Source: an uncultured Leucothrix sp.
GTDB lineage: Bacteria; Pseudomonadota; Gammaproteobacteria; Thiotrichales; Thiotrichaceae
Length of the DNA: 16,885 nucleotides
Direction: 5' to 3'
Assembly: GCA_937923375.1 (NCBI GenBank)
Contig: CALAJG010000319.1
Coordinates: 1-16,885, forward strand
The translations under genes were made by a program, and so were the position numbers. A model generated the notes under the pieces. The model searched no databases and was not told where the DNA came from. It saw nothing but the letters and a program-made list of their open reading frames with translations. Positions 15,022-16,885 of this stretch are shown here, one piece after another (the first letter of the stretch is position 1; each line of letters opens with the position of its first letter).

Positions 15022-16044
15022 ATGAAAAATTACCTACTTACTTCTGCTGTTACTAGTGCGCTGCTAGTAGCTACTTTTGTTGGTGCACCTGCCTTTGCGG
15101 CGGATTCAGCCTGTTTAATCACCAAAACTAATAGCAACCCATTTTTTGTGAAAATGAAGGAAGGTGCAGAGGCTAAAGCTAAAGAACTTGGCATGGAGCT
15201 TATGTCCTTTGCCGGTAAAGTTGACGGTGATGTTGAGACACAAATTGCAGCGATTGAAAACTGCACGTCTGCTGGAGCAAAAGGAATCTTAATTACTGCC
15301 TCAGACTCAACAGTAGTACCTGCACTTGAAGATGCGCGTAAAGCTGGTTTATTGGTTATTGCCCTAGATACTCCATTGGATCCTACTGATGCGGCTGATG
15401 CTACTTTTGCAACGGATAATTTCAAAGCTGGCCTGTTGATAGGTCAGTGGGCCAAAGCAAAAATGGGTGACTCAGCCAAAGACGCCAAGATTGCCCTGCT
15501 AGATCTAAGTACAGCGGGTGTTTCTGTGGACTACCAGCGTGACAATGGTTTCTTAAAAGGCTTTGGTGTTGATATTAAAGACCCAAAGAAGATGGGTGAT
15601 GAAGATGATCCAAGAATCGTTGGAAACGAAGTAACATCAGGAAACGAAGAGGGTGGTCGTAAAGCGATGGAGAACCTTCTACAAAAAGATCCTTCAATCA
15701 ATCTTGTCTATACGATTAATGAGCCAGCGGCGGCGGGAGCTTATGAAGCACTTAAAGCTGTCGGTAAAGAGAAGGATGCTTTAATCGTTTCGGTTGATGG
15801 CGGTTGCCCTGGTGTCGAAAACGTCAAAGACGGTGTGATCGGTGCAACCTCTATGCAGTTTCCACTGTTAATGGCATCTCTGGGTGTTGAGGCAATTGCA
15901 GAATTTGCTAAGTCTGGTAAGAAGCCTGAAAATACAGAAGGGCTGGACTTCTATGATACTGGTGTAAAGCTGATTACTGACACTGTCGCAGAAGGCGTCG
16001 AGTCGACTAGTTCTGAAGACGGTATGAAACTCTGCTGGGGTTAA
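15022..16044 (+). CDS. frcB: periplasmic sugar-binding protein of an ABC transporter, FrcB-like
   Basis: A 340-residue type I periplasmic binding protein (ribose/galactose/fructose group). The signal peptide is residues 1-26, with an AFA/ADS cleavage site. Two alpha/beta lobes follow: TKTNSNPFFVKMKEGAEAKA (34-53), GILITASDST (88-97), VIALDTPLD (112-120), FATDNFKAG (129-137), TINEPAAAGAYEAL (231-244) and SVDGGCPGVE (257-266) line the expected ligand cleft and hinge. The mature protein has four cysteines (31, 81, 262, 338) and no lipobox. GGAGG sits 5 nt before this ATG. An in-frame GTG at 14983 would add residues ahead of the signal peptide and is rejected. Resemblance to FrcB plus the adjacent FrcC-like permease and kinase suggests fructose, but the ligand is inferred. 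Expression is probably controlled by the ROK repressor. Confidence 0.92.
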   Translation: MKNYLLTSAVTSALLVATFVGAPAFAADSACLITKTNSNPFFVKMKEGAEAKAKELGMELMSFAGKVDGDVETQIAAIENCTSAGAKGILITASDSTVVPALEDARKAGLLVIALDTPLDPTDAADATFATDNFKAGLLIGQWAKAKMGDSAKDAKIALLDLSTAGVSVDYQRDNGFLKGFGVDIKDPKKMGDEDDPRIVGNEVTSGNEEGGRKAMENLLQKDPSINLVYTINEPAAAGAYEALKAVGKEKDALIVSVDGGCPGVENVKDGVIGATSMQFPLLMASLGVEAIAEFAKSGKKPENTEGLDFYDTGVKLITDTVAEGVESTSSEDGMKLCWG

Positions 16045-16060
16045 TGACTGTCGTGTTGTA

Positions 16061-16089
16061 AGTTATCAACCGAGTATCAGTTGATAACT
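16061..16089 (+). other. stem-loop in the frcB-frcC spacer
   Basis: Perfect 10-bp arms AGTTATCAAC (16061-16070) and GTTGATAACT (16080-16089) enclose a 9-nt loop, 16 nt after the frcB stop. There is no U-tract, so it fits an mRNA-stabilising 3' hairpin of the binding-protein message better than a terminator. Confidence 0.6.
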
Positions 16090-16101
16090 GCTTGAGAAGC
16101 T

Positions 16102-16134
16102 AAATCCCGTAGTACGGCGTTATTGCGGGATTTT
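16102..16134 (+). terminator. terminator-like hairpin, probable partial attenuator between frcB and frcC
   Basis: AAATCCCG (16102-16109) pairs with CGGGATTT (16126-16133) over a 16-nt loop and is followed by only a short T run. Placed between the binding-protein and permease genes, it could end part of the transcripts, giving more FrcB than FrcC, as is common in ABC operons. The weak T-tract argues against full termination. Confidence 0.5.
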
Positions 16135-16156
16135 CAATATGGGGAGCAGGTTTGCT

Positions 16157-16885
16157 ATGGCGAAGCAGGACTTTGAAGTGGTACTCGATGAAAGCGATAA
16201 GCAGGTAGTCGAGTTCGAACGATCTCGCAGTTTCACCGAAAAAATTCATCACCTTCTGCATGGTAATATCACCATTGTCCCAATGATCGTACTGCTATTA
16301 AGTTTAGTAGTGTTCGGGTTGATTGTGGGTGACCGATTCTTTGCACCATTTAATTTGTCATTAATTATCCAGCAAGTGAGTATTATTGGCATCTTGGGAA
16401 TTGCCCAGACCCTGATTATACTGACGGCAGGCATTGATTTATCCGTCGCTGCGATCATGGTGTTGTCATCTGTGGTGATGGGGAATGTTGCGGTCACGAT
16501 GGGCTTTCCTCCTGTCATTGCCATTCCTTTAGGATTTGTTACCGGAATGATTTGCGGTGCGGTAAATGGTCTTTTAGTGACCCGTTTCAGGCTTCCCCCA
16601 TTCATCGCCACGTTGGGAACCTGGAATATCTTTTTCGCTCTGAATCTATGGTATTCGGGCAGTCAGTCAATTCGCAGTCAAGCCATTGATAAGACGGCTC
16701 CAGTGCTTAAGTTTTTTGGTACACGAGTAGAGTTATTTGGTACCCAGTTTACGTATGGATCATTCTTGATGATCGCGCTCTGCATTCTATTTTGGTACAT
16801 ATTGAATCGAACTGCATGGGGACGGCATGTATACGCGGTCGGGGATGATCCCGAAGCGGCAGAGTTATCAGGTATCAATACTAAG
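16157..16885 (+). CDS. frcC: sugar ABC transporter permease, FrcC-like, C-terminus cut by window edge
   Basis: The first 243 residues of an inner-membrane permease of the RbsC/FrcC (BPD_transp_2) family. A cytoplasmic N-terminal tail of about 38 residues, longer than in RbsC but as in FrcC, is followed by several hydrophobic segments. Family landmarks are FFAPFNLSLIIQQVSIIGIL (61-80), LTAGIDLSVAAIMVL (89-103), GAVNGLLVTRFRLPPFIATLGT (134-155) and WYSGSQSIRS (165-174). The cytoplasmic loop GRHVYAVGDDPEAAELSGI (222-240) is where the ATPase docks. The ATG is preceded by GGGGAG/AGCAGG. It follows frcB by 112 nt containing two hairpins. The reading frame is open to the window end, and an ATPase gene (frcA-like) is expected beyond it. 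Sugar import, probably fructose, is inferred from the neighbours. Confidence 0.92.
   Translation, partial: MAKQDFEVVLDESDKQVVEFERSRSFTEKIHHLLHGNITIVPMIVLLLSLVVFGLIVGDRFFAPFNLSLIIQQVSIIGILGIAQTLIILTAGIDLSVAAIMVLSSVVMGNVAVTMGFPPVIAIPLGFVTGMICGAVNGLLVTRFRLPPFIATLGTWNIFFALNLWYSGSQSIRSQAIDKTAPVLKFFGTRVELFGTQFTYGSFLMIALCILFWYILNRTAWGRHVYAVGDDPEAAELSGINTK

Noticed and set aside
15030..15425. 131-codon minus-strand reading frame opposite frcB
   Set aside because: Its Ala/Ser-rich composition mirrors the Ala-rich binding protein on the other strand; no independent support.
16249..16611. 120-codon minus-strand reading frame opposite frcC
   Set aside because: The plus-strand permease has clear family motifs across the whole stretch.

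Overview
The window reads as a chromosomal segment of a free-living, probably marine gammaproteobacterium. This is inferred from the gene families and the moderate base composition; there is no rRNA or other phylogenetic marker, so the lineage is uncertain. No tRNA, rRNA, insertion sequence, phage gene or CRISPR array was seen.

Layout. (1) 1-1945, minus strand: an acyl-CoA synthetase cut by the window edge, preceded by an enoyl-CoA hydratase-like protein 14 nt upstream, probably a fatty-acid or organic-acid activation operon. The hydratase-like protein lacks both classical catalytic glutamates. (2) 2137-5899, plus strand: a glutathione S-transferase, an Old Yellow Enzyme-type flavin reductase (XenA/YqjM group), an MscS-type channel and a TatD-family metal-dependent hydrolase. 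(3) 5896-10190, minus strand: two translationally coupled genes (1-nt stop/start overlap). The first encodes a 205-aa exported protein of unknown function. The second encodes a 1225-aa exported protein with a beta-propeller-like N-terminus, a two-haem CCP/MauG-like domain, a calcium-binding loop and four tandem cadherin/Ig-like domains. (4) 10191-10706: a gap of about 515 bp holding the promoter of the next gene. (5) 10707-12614, plus strand: an unrecognised membrane-anchored protein with four diverged beta-sandwich-like repeats, long low-complexity linkers and a strongly basic C-terminus. (6) 12628-16885: a sugar-uptake divergon. A PfkB-family fructokinase and a ROK regulator lie on the minus strand. 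A FrcB-like periplasmic sugar-binding protein and a FrcC-like ABC permease (cut by the window edge) lie on the plus strand.

How the genes work together. The right-hand divergon is the clearest system: FrcB captures the sugar, FrcC with an ATPase expected just beyond the window imports it, and the PfkB kinase phosphorylates it. The ROK protein probably represses both sides by binding a perfect 15-bp inverted repeat in the shared promoter region; each arm carries an outward-facing TTGACA.

The least described part is the pair of divergent units in the middle (5896-12614). It encodes three envelope or exported proteins of largely unknown function, including a large haem protein with adhesin-like repeats. 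They look like a cell-surface system, but no pathway can be assigned from sequence alone.
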